53,450 bases of DNA. It comes from an uncultured Oscillospiraceae bacterium. GTDB taxonomy: Bacteria; Bacillota; Clostridia; Oscillospirales; Ruminococcaceae. Below are positions 8,659 to 16,960 of the stretch, piece after piece. Where the stretch lies: positions 1-53,450 of the forward strand of contig UQGL01000017.1 of NCBI GenBank assembly GCA_900540595.1, written 5' to 3'. Within the stretch, counting starts at the first letter, position 1. Every line of letters begins with the position of its first letter. The notes beneath the pieces were generated by a model that worked only from the letters and a program-made list of their open reading frames with translations, did not search any database and was not told the origin of the DNA. The position numbers were made by a program, and so were the translations under genes.

Positions 8659-10035
8659 TTACAGCTGTGCAAGGGCCTCCCGCTCATGGAAGATGCGGAT
8701 CGCCTGCCGATAGCTGAAGATGAAGTAGACGATCTCGGCCGCTGCCGTCAGCAGCCAGGAGAAGGGGTACAGCAGGTACAGCGAAGGGATCGTGTGGAAA
8801 TGCGCAAAGATCGTGTAGACCCAGATCACGCGGAACACACAGGAGCCCAGAATCACAATGACGGTCGGGCCGATGGTTTTTCCCAGCCCGCGCGAGGCGG
8901 CGATCGTGCAGTCCATAAAGGCGGAGATGCAGTAGGCAAGCCCCATGACCATAATGCGCTTCATGCCAGCGTCGATGACAGCGCTTTCGGTTGTGAAGAG
9001 CGCCAGAAACTGGCGGCCGAATAGCAGCAGCCCGCCGCCCAGCAAAAGGCCCACGCCGAAGGAGTAGGCCAGCGAGATAAAATAGCTTTTCCGCATCCGG
9101 TCCAGCTTGCCGGCACCGTAGTTCTGGCTCATAAAGCTGGCGCAGGCCATATAGAAGGCCGCCATCGCGTCATAGATCATCGCATCGGAGTTGGCGGCGG
9201 CCGAGTTGCCCTTGACCATCAGAGAATCGAAGGAGTTGACGCCCGCCTGAATAAACAGGTTGGCGATGGCAAAGATCGCGTTTTGCAGGCCCGCCGGTAT
9301 GCCCAGCATCAGGATACGCTTTGTCGTGCCGAGGTCGAGCCGGATGCTGTGCAGATCCAGCGCATAGCAGTCCTCCACCTTGGTGAGGGCGTGCAGGATC
9401 AGCCCAGCCGACAGGCACTGGGCAATCGTACTGGCAAGCGCGACACCGGCCACATCCAGCTTGCAGATGATGACAAAAAACAGGTTGAGAAGGATGTTGA
9501 CCACACCGGCCACGGACAGGTAGGCCAGCGGCTTTTTTGTCTCGCCGATGGCGCTGAACACCGCATTGCCGTAGTTGTAGAGCGCCAGCGCCGGCATGCC
9601 CAGAAAATAGACACGCAGGTAAAGGATCGCGCCGGGCAGCAGATCCTCCTTCGTGTTGAGCAGCCGCAGCAGCGCGGGGGAGCCGAACAGCCCCACGGCC
9701 AGCAGCAAAATACCGGCGAGCAGGCTGACCACCAGCGCCGAATGGACGGTCTTGCTGACATCCTTGGGGTGGCGGGCACCATAGTACCGCGCGACCAAGA
9801 CATTGACGCCGTTACTCAGGCCGATGAGAAAGCCGGTGAAAAGGGTGACAAAGGTGGAGGTGGAGCCGACGGCGCCCAGTGCAGTCGAGCCCGCAAAGCG
9901 GCCCACCACGGCAACATCGGACATGTTGAAAAGGATCTGCAGCAGGTTGGACAGTGCCAGCGGCAGACTGACGAGCAGGATCTGCTTGGCCAGCGGGCCC
10001 TCGGTCATAGATTTGGATTTTGCCTGACAGCTCAT
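8659..10035 (-). CDS. MATE family efflux transporter
   Basis: Protein of 458 residues with about twelve membrane helices in two repeats. The start carries the MATE pattern T-E-G-P-L-A-K-Q-I-L, then L-P-L-A-L-S-N-L-L-Q-I-L-F-N-M-S-D-V-A-V-V-G-R-F, and the N-G-V-N-V-L-V-A-R-Y-Y-G-A motif is typical. It would export cationic compounds or drugs using a sodium or proton gradient; the substrate is unknown. AAGGAG lies about 15 nt before the ATG, a long spacing. The gene begins 42 bp after nrdG on the same strand and may be transcribed with it. Confidence 0.92.
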   Translation of the reverse strand: MSCQAKSKSMTEGPLAKQILLVSLPLALSNLLQILFNMSDVAVVGRFAGSTALGAVGSTSTFVTLFTGFLIGLSNGVNVLVARYYGARHPKDVSKTVHSALVVSLLAGILLLAVGLFGSPALLRLLNTKEDLLPGAILYLRVYFLGMPALALYNYGNAVFSAIGETKKPLAYLSVAGVVNILLNLFFVIICKLDVAGVALASTIAQCLSAGLILHALTKVEDCYALDLHSIRLDLGTTKRILMLGIPAGLQNAIFAIANLFIQAGVNSFDSLMVKGNSAAANSDAMIYDAMAAFYMACASFMSQNYGAGKLDRMRKSYFISLAYSFGVGLLLGGGLLLFGRQFLALFTTESAVIDAGMKRIMVMGLAYCISAFMDCTIAASRGLGKTIGPTVIVILGSCVFRVIWVYTIFAHFHTIPSLYLLYPFSWLLTAAAEIVYFIFSYRQAIRIFHEREALAQL

Positions 10036-10077
10036 GATCTGGTTATACTTCTCCTTATTTATAATAACGGGCAGCCG

Positions 10078-10626
10078 TCACATGCTGTGGTCGGCAAAGA
10101 TCGGGTCGTCCTGCCACAGGATCACCCTGCCCGCTGCGCGGGTCTTGTTCATGTCGATCAGTCTCTGGTTGCTTGAACCGCGGAACCGCAGCGAAATATC
10201 ATACTGATCCTGCACAAAATCGCCGTCCACCAGCACATCAATATACTGCAGGAACTCATCGGTGACCTCACAGCGGCCGGGGCCGGGCTGCCAGATCTCA
10301 TGCTCCAGATTGTTGCCGGTATAGCACCAGATCGTTTTGTTCGGGTACAGCACCTTGACATTTTTGACAAAGGGCAGCAGCTCGCGCTGGTTCTCCGGCT
10401 CAAAGGGCTCGCCGCCCAGCAGCGACAGGCCGTTGATGTAGCCGGGAGCCAGACTTTCAAGGATCTCGTTGCGAACCTCCTTGGTGAAGGGCGCACCGTA
10501 GCCAAAGTCCCAGGCTACTGCATTGAAGCAGTTGGGGCAGTGGCGGCGGCAGCCCGATACAAACAGGCTGGTGCGCACGCCCTCGCCGTTGGCAATGTCA
10601 CAATATTTAATCGTAGCGTAATTCAT
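10078..10626 (-). CDS. nrdG: Anaerobic ribonucleoside-triphosphate reductase activating protein
   Basis: Protein of 182 residues, starting at an ATG with AGGAG at good spacing. It is a radical-SAM enzyme with the C-x3-C-x2-C cluster motif (C-R-R-H-C-P-N-C, about residues 26-33) and the S-L-L-G-G-E-P-F SAM-binding segment. It makes the glycyl radical on NrdD by reducing S-adenosylmethionine. In most genomes nrdG follows nrdD. Here the two are divergent, with nrdG leftwards and nrdD rightwards from a 429-bp intergenic region. The last stretch (D-x-L-V-D-G-x-F, L-R-F-R-G-S-x-N-Q-R) is standard for the family. Confidence 0.95.
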   Translation of the reverse strand: MNYATIKYCDIANGEGVRTSLFVSGCRRHCPNCFNAVAWDFGYGAPFTKEVRNEILESLAPGYINGLSLLGGEPFEPENQRELLPFVKNVKVLYPNKTIWCYTGNNLEHEIWQPGPGRCEVTDEFLQYIDVLVDGDFVQDQYDISLRFRGSSNQRLIDMNKTRAAGRVILWQDDPIFADHSM

Positions 10627-10719
10627 AGCGGTTCTCCTGCGGGCCTTCCCTGCCCTGCCTTGTACAGTGTTACCCAATATCTTGTATGTATTGGGGCATA
10701 CTACCCCAAAACCTCAACC

Positions 10720-10748
10720 AGTATACCAGTTTATCCGGTACAATTCAA
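10720..10748 (-). promoter_or_regulatory. Promoter of nrdG
   Basis: On the minus strand TTGAAT and TATACT are 17 bp apart. The transcript would have a leader of nearly 90 nt carrying an inverted repeat (CCCAATA...TATTGGG, 10673-10695). Confidence 0.65.
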
Positions 10749-10906
10749 GCGGGACTTTCTGCATGGCAGGCCAATATTATGCGATATACCGTTATCCAGA
10801 GTAGAACCAACCAAAATAGCTAAAATTTCCGCCTGATTTTTGGCATGTTTGTTTTTGAACGATGAAGCGATGAAAACGGAACATTTTGTTAAATTTCACA
10901 CTTCAT

Positions 10907-10922
10907 CCACTATATATTGTGG
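10907..10922. promoter_or_regulatory. NrdR-box-like palindrome
   Basis: CCACTATATATTGTGG closely resembles the NrdR repressor box (roughly ACACWATATATWGTGT). It lies 9 bp upstream of the first nrdD -35 hexamer. NrdR boxes normally come in pairs about 31 bp apart; no clear second copy is seen. Confidence 0.55.
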
Positions 10923-10931
10923 TTTTGCTGA

Positions 10932-11020
10932 TTGACTTTTGCGGCCCGGTGCGGTATGATAGTCTTGCTCGCAAAACGGGCTTAGTACGATTTGACAAAC
11001 AATACGATTTGTACTATACA
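10932..11020 (+). promoter_or_regulatory. Tandem promoters of nrdD with an embedded direct repeat
   Basis: P1 is TTGACT (10932-10937), 17 bp, TATGAT (10955-10960). P2 is TTGACA (10992-10997), 17 bp, TATACA (11015-11020). TACGATTTG occurs at 10986-10994 and again at 11003-11011, so the two copies flank the P2 -35 box and would suit a repressor or activator. Confidence 0.6.
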
Positions 11021-11055
11021 CATCCTGTCTATTGATTGCAAAAAGAGGAGTTACC

Positions 11056-13233
11056 ATGAAGATCATCAAGCGCAACGGCAGCGAGGCTGTCTTTGACATT
11101 ACCAAAATCATTTCGGCCATCACAAAGGCAAATAAGGTCGTACCCGAAGCCCAGCGCTTGACGAAGCAGCAGATCATCGAGATCAGCGACCATGTGCAGG
11201 AGGTCTGCTATAACCGCGGCCACGCCATGAATGTTGAGGAGATTCAGGACCTTGTGGAGGACGCCATTATGGCGACCGGTGCCTACGAGGTCGCGCGCCG
11301 CTATATCACCTACCGCTATGTCCAGAGCCTCAAGCGCACCCACAACACGACCGATGACAAGATCCTCTCGCTGATTGAGTGCAACAACGAGGAGGTCAAG
11401 CAGGAGAACTCCAACAAAAACCCGACCGTAAACAGCGTCCAGCGCGACTATATGGCTGGCGAGGTCAGCAAGGACCTGACGATGCGTATGCTGCTGCCGC
11501 CGGAGGTCGTCAAGGCGCATGAGGAGGGCATCATCCACTTCCACGATGCCGACTACTATGCCCAGCACATGCACAACTGCGATCTGGTCAACCTTGATGA
11601 CATGCTGCAGAACGGCACCGTCATCTCCGGCACCCTCATCGAGAAGCCGCATTCCTTCTCCACCGCCTGCAATATTGCGACCCAGATCATCGCACAGGTC
11701 GCGTCCAGCCAGTACGGCGGCCAGAGCATCAGCCTGACCCATCTGGCCCCCTTTGTTGACATCAGCCGCAAGAAGATCCGCCGCGATGTCGAGGCAGAGA
11801 TGCAGGATCTGGGCATTGACCCCGGCGAGGAGAAGCTCTCTGAGATCGTTGAAAAGCGCCTGCGCGAGGAGATCAAGCGCGGCGTGCAGACGATCCAGTA
11901 TCAGGTTGTCACGCTGATGACCACCAACGGTCAGGCACCGTTCATCACGGTCTTTATGTACCTGAACGAGGCCGGTGACAACCAGCGCCTGAAGTCGGAT
12001 CTCGCCATCGTCATTGAGGAGATGCTCCGCCAGCGCTATCAGGGCGTCAAGAATGAGGCCGGCGTCTGGATCACCCCCGCCTTCCCCAAGCTCATCTATG
12101 TGCTGGAAAATGACAATATCTATGAGGGCCAGCCCTACTACTACCTGACCAAGCTGGCCGCCAAGTGCACCGCCAAGCGGATGGTGCCCGACTATATCAG
12201 CGAAAAGAAGATGCTGGAGTACAAGGTCGATGCCAACGGCGAAGGCCATTGCTTTACCTGCATGGGGTGCCGCAGCTTCCTGACCCCCTATCTGGACGAG
12301 AACGGCAAGCCCAAATATTACGGCCGCTTCAATCAGGGCGTTGTCACGATCAATCTGGTGGATGTAGCACTGTCCAGCGGCGGCGATTTTGACAAGTTCT
12401 GGCAGCTGTTTGACGAGCGCCTTGAGCTGTGCCATAAGGCCCTGATGTGCCGCCACAACCGCCTGAAGGGCACGCTGAGCGATGCCGCGCCCATCCTGTG
12501 GCAGTACGGCGCATTGGCCCGCCTGAAGAAGGGCGAGCCGATCGACAAGCTGCTCTACGGCGGCTATTCCACGATCAGTCTGGGCTATGCGGGCCTGTAT
12601 GAGTGCTGCAAGTATATGACTGGCAAGAGCCACACCGACCCTGCCGCCAAGCCCTTTGCGCTGCATGTCATGCAGCATATGAACGATGCCTGCGCCAAGT
12701 GGAAGAGCCAGCACAATATTGATTTCAGCCTGTACGGCACGCCGTTGGAATCCACGACCTACAAATTCTCCAAGTGCCTGCAGAAGCGCTTCGGCATTGT
12801 GCCCGGCATCACCGACCGCAGCTATATCACGAACTCCTACCATGTCCATGTGACGGAAAAGATCGACGCCTTCACCAAGCTGAAGTTTGAGAGCGAGTTC
12901 CAGAAGCTGTCCCCGGGCGGCGCCATCAGCTATGTGGAGGTGCCTAACATGCAGGACAACCTCGAGGCCGTCATCAAGGTCATGCAGTTCATCTATGAGA
13001 ACATCATGTACGCCGAGCTGAACACCAAGAGTGACTACTGCCAGGTCTGCGGCTACGATGGCGAGATCCAGATCGTACAGGAGGACGGCAAGCTGGTGTG
13101 GGAGTGCCCGAAGTGCCATAACCGCGACCAGAACAAGCTGAATGTCGCCCGCCGTACCTGCGGCTACATCGGCACCCAGTTCTGGAATCAGGGCCGCACC
13201 GCCGAGATCAAGGATCGAGTTCTGCATCTGTAA
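11056..13233 (+). CDS. nrdD: Anaerobic ribonucleoside-triphosphate reductase (class III)
   Basis: Protein of 725 residues. The ATG at 11056 follows AGAGGAG and is preferred to a TTG 24 nt upstream. It reduces ribonucleoside triphosphates to deoxy forms without oxygen. An N-terminal ATP-cone (about 1-95: K-R-N-G-S-E-A-V-F-D-I-x-K) senses ATP/dATP. The catalytic barrel follows (H-x-H-D-A-D-Y-Y, N-C-D-L-V-N-L-D-D). Near the C-terminus are a zinc site (C-Q-V-C-G ... C-P-K-C) and the glycyl radical loop R-x-T-C-G-Y-I-G. The length is normal. It is divergent from nrdG and followed by a terminator. Confidence 0.97.
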   Translation: MKIIKRNGSEAVFDITKIISAITKANKVVPEAQRLTKQQIIEISDHVQEVCYNRGHAMNVEEIQDLVEDAIMATGAYEVARRYITYRYVQSLKRTHNTTDDKILSLIECNNEEVKQENSNKNPTVNSVQRDYMAGEVSKDLTMRMLLPPEVVKAHEEGIIHFHDADYYAQHMHNCDLVNLDDMLQNGTVISGTLIEKPHSFSTACNIATQIIAQVASSQYGGQSISLTHLAPFVDISRKKIRRDVEAEMQDLGIDPGEEKLSEIVEKRLREEIKRGVQTIQYQVVTLMTTNGQAPFITVFMYLNEAGDNQRLKSDLAIVIEEMLRQRYQGVKNEAGVWITPAFPKLIYVLENDNIYEGQPYYYLTKLAAKCTAKRMVPDYISEKKMLEYKVDANGEGHCFTCMGCRSFLTPYLDENGKPKYYGRFNQGVVTINLVDVALSSGGDFDKFWQLFDERLELCHKALMCRHNRLKGTLSDAAPILWQYGALARLKKGEPIDKLLYGGYSTISLGYAGLYECCKYMTGKSHTDPAAKPFALHVMQHMNDACAKWKSQHNIDFSLYGTPLESTTYKFSKCLQKRFGIVPGITDRSYITNSYHVHVTEKIDAFTKLKFESEFQKLSPGGAISYVEVPNMQDNLEAVIKVMQFIYENIMYAELNTKSDYCQVCGYDGEIQIVQEDGKLVWECPKCHNRDQNKLNVARRTCGYIGTQFWNQGRTAEIKDRVLHL

Positions 13234-13246
13234 TAGAATAAGTTTA

Positions 13247-13296
13247 GCCCCCGACGCCTGCCGCTGTACGGTATTACGCCGGGGGCTTATTATTTT
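13247..13296 (+). terminator. Terminator of nrdD
   Basis: A 10-bp stem with one mismatch (GCCCCCGACG with CGCCGGGGGC) and a 20-base loop is followed by TTATTATTTT, 14 nt after the nrdD stop. Confidence 0.75.
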
Positions 13297-13298
13297 GT

Positions 13299-13478
13299 AG
13301 GGGAGGGATTCATCCCTTCCGGGTGCATTGCGACAGCCGCAGGAAGATTAACGCCGAGAACCTGCGCCGGGCCTTGCGGTGCCATGCAGTAGGGGCCGCA
13401 CATGTGCGGCCCGGCACTGTAAAATAAGCACCCTCTTGCGGGAAAGCCTGCGGGCCGGGCATGCCCGGCCCCTGCCGC
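13299..13478. repeat. Palindromic repeat cluster (same family as 49758-49834)
   Basis: Three short palindromes lie in 180 bp of noncoding DNA: an imperfect one at 13302-13320, then two perfect 20-mers at 13393-13412 and 13452-13471. The second pair has the form GGGCCG-n-n-CATG-n-n-CGGCCC, 59 bp apart, with outer arms GTAGGGG on the left and CCCCTGCC on the right. The same paired arrangement occurs at 49758-49834 between glycosyltransferase genes. It is a REP- or MITE-like family. No gene is seen in this stretch. Confidence 0.7.
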
Positions 13479-13493
13479 ATCGTATAGCAAAGC

Positions 13494-13523
13494 AGGCAGA
13501 CCGCCATTTCTGACGGTCTGCCT
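13494..13523 (-). terminator. Probable terminator of rny
   Basis: A perfect 10-bp stem (AGGCAGACCG with CGGTCTGCCT) lies 22 nt past the rny stop. The T-run after it on the minus strand is poor (GCTTTGCT), so termination may be weak. Confidence 0.5.
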
Positions 13524-13545
13524 GTTGTTTTGCTCGTTATAAGCT

Positions 13546-15099
13546 TTACTTTGCGTACTCGGTGGCGCGGCTTTCGCGGATGACGCTGACCTTGATCTGA
13601 CCGGGGTAATCCAGCTCGTTCTCGATCTTCTTTGCGACATTGCGGGCCAGCAGAATGACCTCGTCATCGCCGACCTTATCCGGCTGGACAAGGATGCGGA
13701 CCTCGCGGCCGGCCTGCACAGCGTAGGAGCTTTCCACGCCCTCAAAGCCGTTACAGAGGGCCTCCAGCGTCTCCAGACGCTTGATATAGCTTTCCATGTT
13801 CTCGCGGCGGGCGCCGGGACGCGCGGCCGAGATCGCATCGGCGGCCATGATGATGAACGCCAGCGTGGTCTTGGGCTCGACATCACCGTGGTGCGCCTCG
13901 ATAGCATGGATGACCTGCGGGTTCTCGCGGTACTTTTTGCAGATGTCAACGCCGATCTGGACATGGCTGCCCTCGATCTCATGGTCAAGGGCCTTGCCGA
14001 TGTCATGCAGCAGACCTGCGCGGCGCGCCAGCTGGACATTGACGCCCAGCTCGCCGGCCATCAGACCGGCCAGCCATGCCACCTCGAGAGAGTGGCTCAG
14101 GACATTCTGGCCGAAGCTGGTGCGGTATTTCAGGCGGCCGATAAGCTTGACGAGGTCGGGGTGCAGGCTGTGAACGCCCAGCTCCATAACAGCCTTGTCG
14201 CCCTCGCGCTTCATCTGGATCTCCAGCTCGCGGCGGCACTTGTCAACGGTCTCCTCGATGCGGGCGGGATGAATACGGCCGTCAGCGATCAGGCGCTCAA
14301 GGGCCATGCGGGCAACCTCGCGGCGGGTCTGGTCAAAGCTGGACAGCGTAATGGCCTCCGGCGTATCGTCAATGATCAAATCGCAGCCGGTGGCGGTCTC
14401 CAGTGCGCGGATGTTGCGGCCCTCACGGCCGATGATGCGGCCCTTCATCTCATCACTGGGCAGCGGCACAACGCTGACGGTGGCCTCGCTCGTAGCATCG
14501 GCCGCACAGCGGGCAATGGCCTGACCGATCAGCTCGCGGGCGAGGTTGTCGCACTCGTCCTTCATGTTTGCCTGATAGGCGCTGATCTTCATCGCCTTTT
14601 CATGGGTCAGCTCGTCATCCACCTGCTTCAGCAGGACGGCGCGGGCATCCTCCTTGGACATGGCCGCGATGGTTTCCAGCTTTTCGGTCTGGCGCAGCTT
14701 GAGTTGCTCCAGCTCGTCCAGACGAGCCTCGACTGTCTCGGTGCGGCGCTTCAGGTCCTCCTCCTTGCGCTCCATCTGGGTGGTGCGCTTGTCGAGGGCT
14801 TCCTCCTTCTGGTCGATGCGGCGCTCCTGACGGGTGATCTCGGCACGGCGGTCCTTGATCTCCTTGTCAGCATCGCTCTTGAGTTTAAAGGCTTCGTCCT
14901 TTGCTTCGATGATGGTTTCCTTACGCTTCTGCTCCGCAGCCTTGATAGCATCATTTACGATGCGCTTGGCTTCGTCCTCAGCGCTGCCGATCTTTGCCTC
15001 AGCAGTGCGCTTTCGGTTTTCACCGCCGAGGTAAAAACCAAGCGCCCCGGCAACAGCGGCAGCAACAAGAACCAGCACCACGATCAAAATTGGTGACAT
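13546..15099 (-). CDS. rny: Ribonuclease Y
   Basis: Protein of 517 residues, an endoribonuclease that starts mRNA decay at the membrane. An N-terminal membrane helix (about 2-24) is followed by a long charged coiled coil (about 30-200), a KH RNA-binding domain with [12 protein letters not shown] (about 220), and an HD domain with the metal-binding H-D in L-L-H-D-I-G-K (about 360). The C-terminal region ends in [14 protein letters not shown], as in the family. The ATG at 15099 with AAGGAG 11 nt upstream is preferred to a GTG that overlaps the ribosome site. A 245-nt leader with clear secondary structure precedes it. Confidence 0.97.
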   Translation of the reverse strand: MSPILIVVLVLVAAAVAGALGFYLGGENRKRTAEAKIGSAEDEAKRIVNDAIKAAEQKRKETIIEAKDEAFKLKSDADKEIKDRRAEITRQERRIDQKEEALDKRTTQMERKEEDLKRRTETVEARLDELEQLKLRQTEKLETIAAMSKEDARAVLLKQVDDELTHEKAMKISAYQANMKDECDNLARELIGQAIARCAADATSEATVSVVPLPSDEMKGRIIGREGRNIRALETATGCDLIIDDTPEAITLSSFDQTRREVARMALERLIADGRIHPARIEETVDKCRRELEIQMKREGDKAVMELGVHSLHPDLVKLIGRLKYRTSFGQNVLSHSLEVAWLAGLMAGELGVNVQLARRAGLLHDIGKALDHEIEGSHVQIGVDICKKYRENPQVIHAIEAHHGDVEPKTTLAFIIMAADAISAARPGARRENMESYIKRLETLEALCNGFEGVESSYAVQAGREVRILVQPDKVGDDEVILLARNVAKKIENELDYPGQIKVSVIRESRATEYAK

Positions 15100-15344
15100 A
15101 GTTGGTTTCACTCCTTATTAAAATAGGAGGATGCGGCGCAGCGGGACGCTTTTCCGTTATGATATTGTTACAGGAAGAAACGCGGCAGGTCGGCCCAAAA
15201 GGCGCACAATGCCCCTACACGCAGAATATACACAGAACCGTCTAAGCGACGTTGAATATCGTAAAAAAGCGGCGTTCCCGGTGGGCGACACCCTTTAAGG
15301 AGCCACGCACAGGGCAGACCTGCCGTTTGGCTCTTTATTTCCTA
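15100..15344 (-). promoter_or_regulatory. Long structured 5' leader of rny
   Basis: The stretch between the promoter and the rny start holds no gene but has structure. GAGCCA (15300-15305) pairs with TGGCTC (15328-15333) around an inner hairpin GGCAG-AC-CTGCC (15313-15324). GACCTGCC (15317-15324) is also complementary to GGCAGGTC at 15184-15191, giving a possible alternative fold. A TTTTTT run lies near 15266-15271 on the minus strand. I do not recognise a known riboswitch class. It may be an autoregulatory leader. Confidence 0.45.
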
Positions 15345-15350
15345 TATATA

Positions 15351-15379
15351 ATTTTACTTTGCTTTGGTGTAATTGTCAA
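15351..15379 (-). promoter_or_regulatory. Promoter of rny
   Basis: On the minus strand TTGACA and TAAAAT are separated by 17 bp, a near-consensus vegetative promoter. Confidence 0.75.
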
Positions 15380-15411
15380 GAAGAACCGGGGCGCAAAGTA
15401 GTGTTTTTCAT

Positions 15412-15443
15412 GCAAAACGCCCCGTTTTTCTGAAACAGGGCGC
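15412..15443 (-). terminator. Terminator of the HD-tcdA operon
   Basis: On the minus strand GCGCCCTGTTT pairs with AAACGGGGCGT (one G-T pair) and is followed by TTTT, just after the tcdA stop. Confidence 0.75.
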
Positions 15444-15450
15444 ACAAAAA

Positions 15451-16194
15451 TTATTTTTGACCGCGATAGACCCCCGCCTTGCGCAGCAGATCCTTCACGA
15501 CCTCCGATCCACAGACCAGCCCGCAGGCGGCGGGTACAAAGGCGTTGCTGGCGGGCACGGTGCGGCGCGCGGCAACCGGGGTCTCGAGTGTCTCCTCCGC
15601 CAGCGGCGGCAGGGGCGGTTCCTCCGAAAAAACGACCTTGACCTTGCCAAGGCGGCGCTTACGGCACTCGATGCGGATGACCTTGGCCAGCGGGTCCACC
15701 GCTGTTTTTTCAATATCGGCAACCTTAAAGGCCGTGGGGTCCAGCTTATTGGCGGCCCCCATGCTGCACAGGATCGGCACCCCGGCCTCCTTGCAGCGGC
15801 GGATCAGCAGCAGCTTGGCGCTGACCGTGTCGATGCAGTCCAGCACATAGTCAAACTGCGTCAGATCCACGCTGTCGGCGGTCTCGGCGTTGTAAAACAT
15901 CCGGTTTGGGTGTACGGTGAGGGTGGGGTCGATGTCCGCGATGCGGGCAGCCATAGCGTCCACCTTGTACAGGCCGAGCGTTGAGTGCAGCGCCACCAGC
16001 TGACGATTCAGGTTGGAGAGCGCCACCGTGTCGCTGTCAAAGAGGCTCAGTTCCCCTACCCCGCTGCGCGCCAGCACCTCAACGGCCTGTCCCCCCACGC
16101 CGCCGATGCCGAACACGGCCACATGGGCGCTGCGCAATGCGTCCAGCGCGGGCGTGCCCAGCTGGGCGCGGGTGCGTGTATATTGATCGATCAT
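15451..16194 (-). CDS. tcdA: tRNA threonylcarbamoyladenosine dehydratase (ThiF/MoeB-like)
   Basis: Protein of 247 residues. It should convert N6-threonylcarbamoyladenosine at tRNA position 37 to its cyclic form using ATP. The E1-like adenylation fold is clear: V-F-G-I-G-G-V-G-G near residue 28, L-F-D-S-D-T-V-A-L-S-N-L-N-R-Q, and the family-specific C-S-M-G-A-A-N-K-L-D-P-T. A late cysteine lies in P-A-A-C-G-L-V. It starts 5 nt after the HD-domain gene ends, so the two are one operon. Confidence 0.92.
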   Translation of the reverse strand: MIDQYTRTRAQLGTPALDALRSAHVAVFGIGGVGGQAVEVLARSGVGELSLFDSDTVALSNLNRQLVALHSTLGLYKVDAMAARIADIDPTLTVHPNRMFYNAETADSVDLTQFDYVLDCIDTVSAKLLLIRRCKEAGVPILCSMGAANKLDPTAFKVADIEKTAVDPLAKVIRIECRKRRLGKVKVVFSEEPPLPPLAEETLETPVAARRTVPASNAFVPAACGLVCGSEVVKDLLRKAGVYRGQK

Positions 16195-16199
16195 TATCG

Positions 16200-16694
16200 T
16201 TACCTCTCTTGTTTTTCCTTTCGCTGTGCCTTGCGTTCCAGCACTGTCTCGTAGCCGGACGACATCTTGTCCGCCATGCAGACCAGCGCTGCCTCCCGGC
16301 TATGGGGAATATCGGTGGGCGTCAGCGGCCACATGTGGCTTTGGATGATGTCCTTTTCCTTATCGCTCAGGGCAAACACAGTCTCCGCATTATAGCGCGC
16401 GATGCGCGGGTGTTTGAAGCCGTGCCAATGGGTGATGTTGCGGCAGTTGTGCCAGTCATACAGGTAAAAGTCATGCAGGAACGCACCTTTTACAAGGCTG
16501 GCCTCATCGGCGTTGGCCCGCAGATGGATGTTGAGCCAGAATGCGATGCGGGTCACCCGCATACAGTGCTCATAGGTCGTGACGCTGCCGTGCTGGATGA
16601 ATTTCTGCATCTCCAGCGCATTAGGGTCATCGGCAATCCCTTTCAAAAGAATGTGCATACGGACTTCTTCTTCAGGGGTCAGTTTGCAGATCAT
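16200..16694 (-). CDS. HD-domain protein (predicted phosphohydrolase)
   Basis: Protein of 164 residues with an ATG preceded by GGAGG. The metal-binding pattern of HD phosphohydrolases is visible: H in Y-E-H-C-M-R-V, H-D in F-L-H-D-F-Y-L-Y-D-W, a later H in I-Q-S-H-M, and D in C-M-A-D-K. The substrate is unknown; the family handles nucleotides and related phosphates. Its ATG overlaps the stop codon (CTATGA) of the kinase stump upstream, so it was once translationally coupled to that gene. tcdA follows 5 nt downstream. Confidence 0.8.
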   Translation of the reverse strand: MICKLTPEEEVRMHILLKGIADDPNALEMQKFIQHGSVTTYEHCMRVTRIAFWLNIHLRANADEASLVKGAFLHDFYLYDWHNCRNITHWHGFKHPRIARYNAETVFALSDKEKDIIQSHMWPLTPTDIPHSREAALVCMADKMSSGYETVLERKAQRKEKQER

Positions 16695-16805
16695 AGCAAT
16701 TCCTCCACGCGGGCTGCCGTTTCGTCCAGAAGCGCCGTGCCGTCCACAACCAGAATCGGACAGCACAGCGCTTTCTGCCATGTATCGTGCAGGGCCGCGC
16801 ATAGC
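16691..16805 (-). pseudogene. C-terminal stump of a P-loop kinase-like gene
   Basis: About 37 codons in frame end in C-P-I-L-V-V-D-G-T-A-L-L-D-E-T, then V-E-E-L-L and stop. The P-x-L-x-V-D-G-T end is typical of AAA-type small kinases that sit next to HD genes in Firmicutes. No start, Walker A or ribosome site is present. Coding similarity stops near 16,805, where the inserted AT-rich region begins, so the integration event seems to have removed the rest of the gene. Confidence 0.5.
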
Positions 16806-16837
16806 AAAAAGGCCAAACAGGTTTCAAACTTACCGCC

Positions 16838-16870
16838 TTACTTCACCAGCAGGCAAACCGCCTCAACATG
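16838..16870 (-). repeat. Left attachment-site-like copy of the rlmD 3' end
   Basis: On the minus strand CATGTTGAGGCGGTTTGCCT resembles CATGTTGAAACGGTATGCTT at the right end (from 29615 leftwards) in the same orientation. Both would encode H-V-E-(A/T)-V-C-L-L, the RlmD C-terminal motif. Confidence 0.5.
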
Positions 16871-16937
16871 GCACGACACGACAGTAAGTACGTCATACCT
16901 GCCTGCCAGTTACTCATAACTGGTCAACAAACCTTTC

Positions 16938-16960
16938 AACGATAGCTCAAGGCTATCGTT
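16938..16960 (-). terminator. Hairpin at the end of the defence-like operon
   Basis: A perfect 9-bp stem (AACGATAGC with GCTATCGTT) with a 5-base loop overlaps the stop of the PLD gene. There is no T-run, so it may be a weak terminator or a 3'-end stabilising hairpin. Confidence 0.4.

Noticed and set aside
11029..13227. A 732-codon open frame on the minus strand opposite nrdD
   Set aside because: It is the antisense shadow of a strongly conserved gene with GC-rich third positions, and its product is a low-complexity Leu/Val/Asp-rich sequence with no ribosome site.
13299..13478. Possible CRISPR repeats
   Set aside because: There are only two or three palindromic units, the spacing is not that of repeat-spacer units in an array, and no cas genes are nearby.
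15100..15344. 6S RNA, ZTP or other known riboswitch upstream of rny
   Set aside because: I compared the key motifs from memory and none fits; the region is reported only as a structured leader.
16805..16958. A small gene between the kinase stump and the PLD gene
   Set aside because: Frames are short and broken; the stretch is better explained by the attachment-like sequence and the CCAGTTA/TAACTGG inverted repeat.
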